Source: Halomonas denitrificans
GTDB taxonomy: Bacteria; Pseudomonadota; Gammaproteobacteria; Xanthomonadales; Wenzhouxiangellaceae
Length of the DNA stretch: 64,000 nt
Assembly: GCA_019800895.1 (NCBI GenBank)
Contig: JAHVKF010000004.1
Span: forward strand, 62,001-126,000
Reading direction: 5' to 3'
Shown: piece by piece, positions 63,457-64,000 of the stretch
How positions within the stretch are numbered: position 1 is the first letter of the stretch
How the letters are laid out: every line of letters begins with the position of its first letter
Translations under genes and position numbers: made by a program
Notes under the pieces: model-generated
Told to the model about the DNA's origin: nothing
What the model saw: only the letters and a program-made list of their open reading frames with translations
Database searches by the model: none

Positions 63457-64000
63457 CGCGGTCCCGTACCTCGAGGCCGCAGCCGCGCCATCGGCAGCGC
63501 GGGTTCACGCTGGTGGAACTGCTGCTGGCCACGGCGCTGATCGCGCTGATCATGGCCATGGCCTACGGCGGCTTCCGGGCCAGCGTGCGGGCGACCCATT
63601 CGGGCGAACAGTTGATCGAGGAATCGAACCGGCTTCGGGTGGTCCACGAGTTCATCCGGACCCGCATCGCCCAGGCGATGCCGCTGATCATCGAGGACAT
63701 CGACGAGGAGCCGGTCCGGTTCGTCGGCGAGCGCGACCGGCTGCGTTTCGTCGCCCCGCTGCCCGGCTACCTGAGCTTCGGCGGGCCCTACGTCCAGGAA
63801 TTCCGGATCGAGCGCGGCCGGGAGGGCATGGACCTGGTGTTCGCCTACGCCATGCTCAACGGCTACGAGCCCGGCGACCTCGACGCCGAACCGCCCGTGA
63901 CCCTGCTCGAGAACGTCGGCGACCTTTCGCTGGAGTACCTGGGCTTCGAGGAGGACGGCGAGGCGGTGTACTGGGATTCGGCCTGGGTCGAGCCGGGGCG
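63453..64000 (+). CDS. gspJ: type II secretion minor pseudopilin GspJ, 3' end missing
   Basis: At least 182 residues are visible, from GTG at 63453 to the window edge with no stop. The prepilin site RG is followed by FTLVELLLATALIALIMAMAYGG. The domain then has NRLRVVHEFIRTRIAQAMPL and LVFAYAMLNGYEP, typical of GspJ. Its GTG overlaps the TGA of gspI. Confidence 0.9.
   Translation, partial: MTRSRTSRPQPRHRQRGFTLVELLLATALIALIMAMAYGGFRASVRATHSGEQLIEESNRLRVVHEFIRTRIAQAMPLIIEDIDEEPVRFVGERDRLRFVAPLPGYLSFGGPYVQEFRIERGREGMDLVFAYAMLNGYEPGDLDAEPPVTLLENVGDLSLEYLGFEEDGEAVYWDSAWVEPG

Overview
The window is GC-rich, densely coded DNA from a free-living gammaproteobacterium. The gene orders yggS-proC-yggT divergent from pilT-pilU, pepA-holC-valS next to lptF-lptG, and xerD-dsbC are typical of that class. 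An exosortase H gene, an ECF sigma factor paired with a TPR serine/threonine kinase, a Vibrio TonB2-like cluster and secreted beta-helix proteins point to the Lysobacterales (Xanthomonadales) side, perhaps a Wenzhouxiangella-like lineage. The genus is inference; family-level gene calls come from visible motifs and gene order. No rRNA, tRNA, CRISPR array, prophage or insertion sequence was seen.

Layout. 1-11.1 kb: the end of a methyltransferase, a 2OG-Fe(II) oxygenase divergent from a large two-component hybrid-like kinase, the operon aroK-aroB-hemE, a DNA glycosylase, and xrtH-epimerase-pdxH. 11.1-17.8 kb: an intergenic element bounded by inverted repeats, trmH, a TerB-like gene, and the yggT-proC-yggS / pilT-pilU block for twitching motility. 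17.8-26.5 kb: a PhoP/PmrA-like two-component system preceded by a candidate operator and a leader ending in a terminator, two envelope proteins, usp with an alanine/glycine symporter, and trhO-mscS. 26.5-34.4 kb: a second copy of the inverted-repeat element, proS, pssA, a holD-position gene, rimI, a nitrilase and a secreted beta-helix protein. 34.3-45.7 kb: the sigma/kinase pair, valS-holC-pepA and lptF-lptG. 45.7-51.3 kb: a TonB2-like energy-transduction operon (DUF3450, TtpC-like, ExbB, ExbD, TonB, TPR protein). 51.3-54.1 kb: a Lys/Ala/Ser pentapeptide-repeat protein, xerD and dsbC. 54.4-58.9 kb: purL and a candidate exosortase-H-associated membrane protein. 59.0-64.0 kb: type II secretion genes gspE-F-G-H-I-J, the last cut by the window edge.

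The strongest unexplained signal is at the end of the pentapeptide-repeat gene. A run of nine A residues, containing the dnaX-type slippery heptamer A AAA AAG, lies directly before the stop codon. The -1 frame stays open for 74 more sense codons, encodes a helical domain, has no start codon of its own, and ends six bases before the GTG of xerD. Programmed frameshifting, transcriptional slippage or phase variation of the A tract would each join the domain to the basic repeat protein.

Other points worth checking are a PhoP/PmrA-type promoter whose RNA would meet a strong terminator before the response-regulator gene; several genes whose -10 hexamer lies only 6-7 bases before the start codon, suggesting leaderless mRNAs; and a GspE lacking the usual tetracysteine motif.
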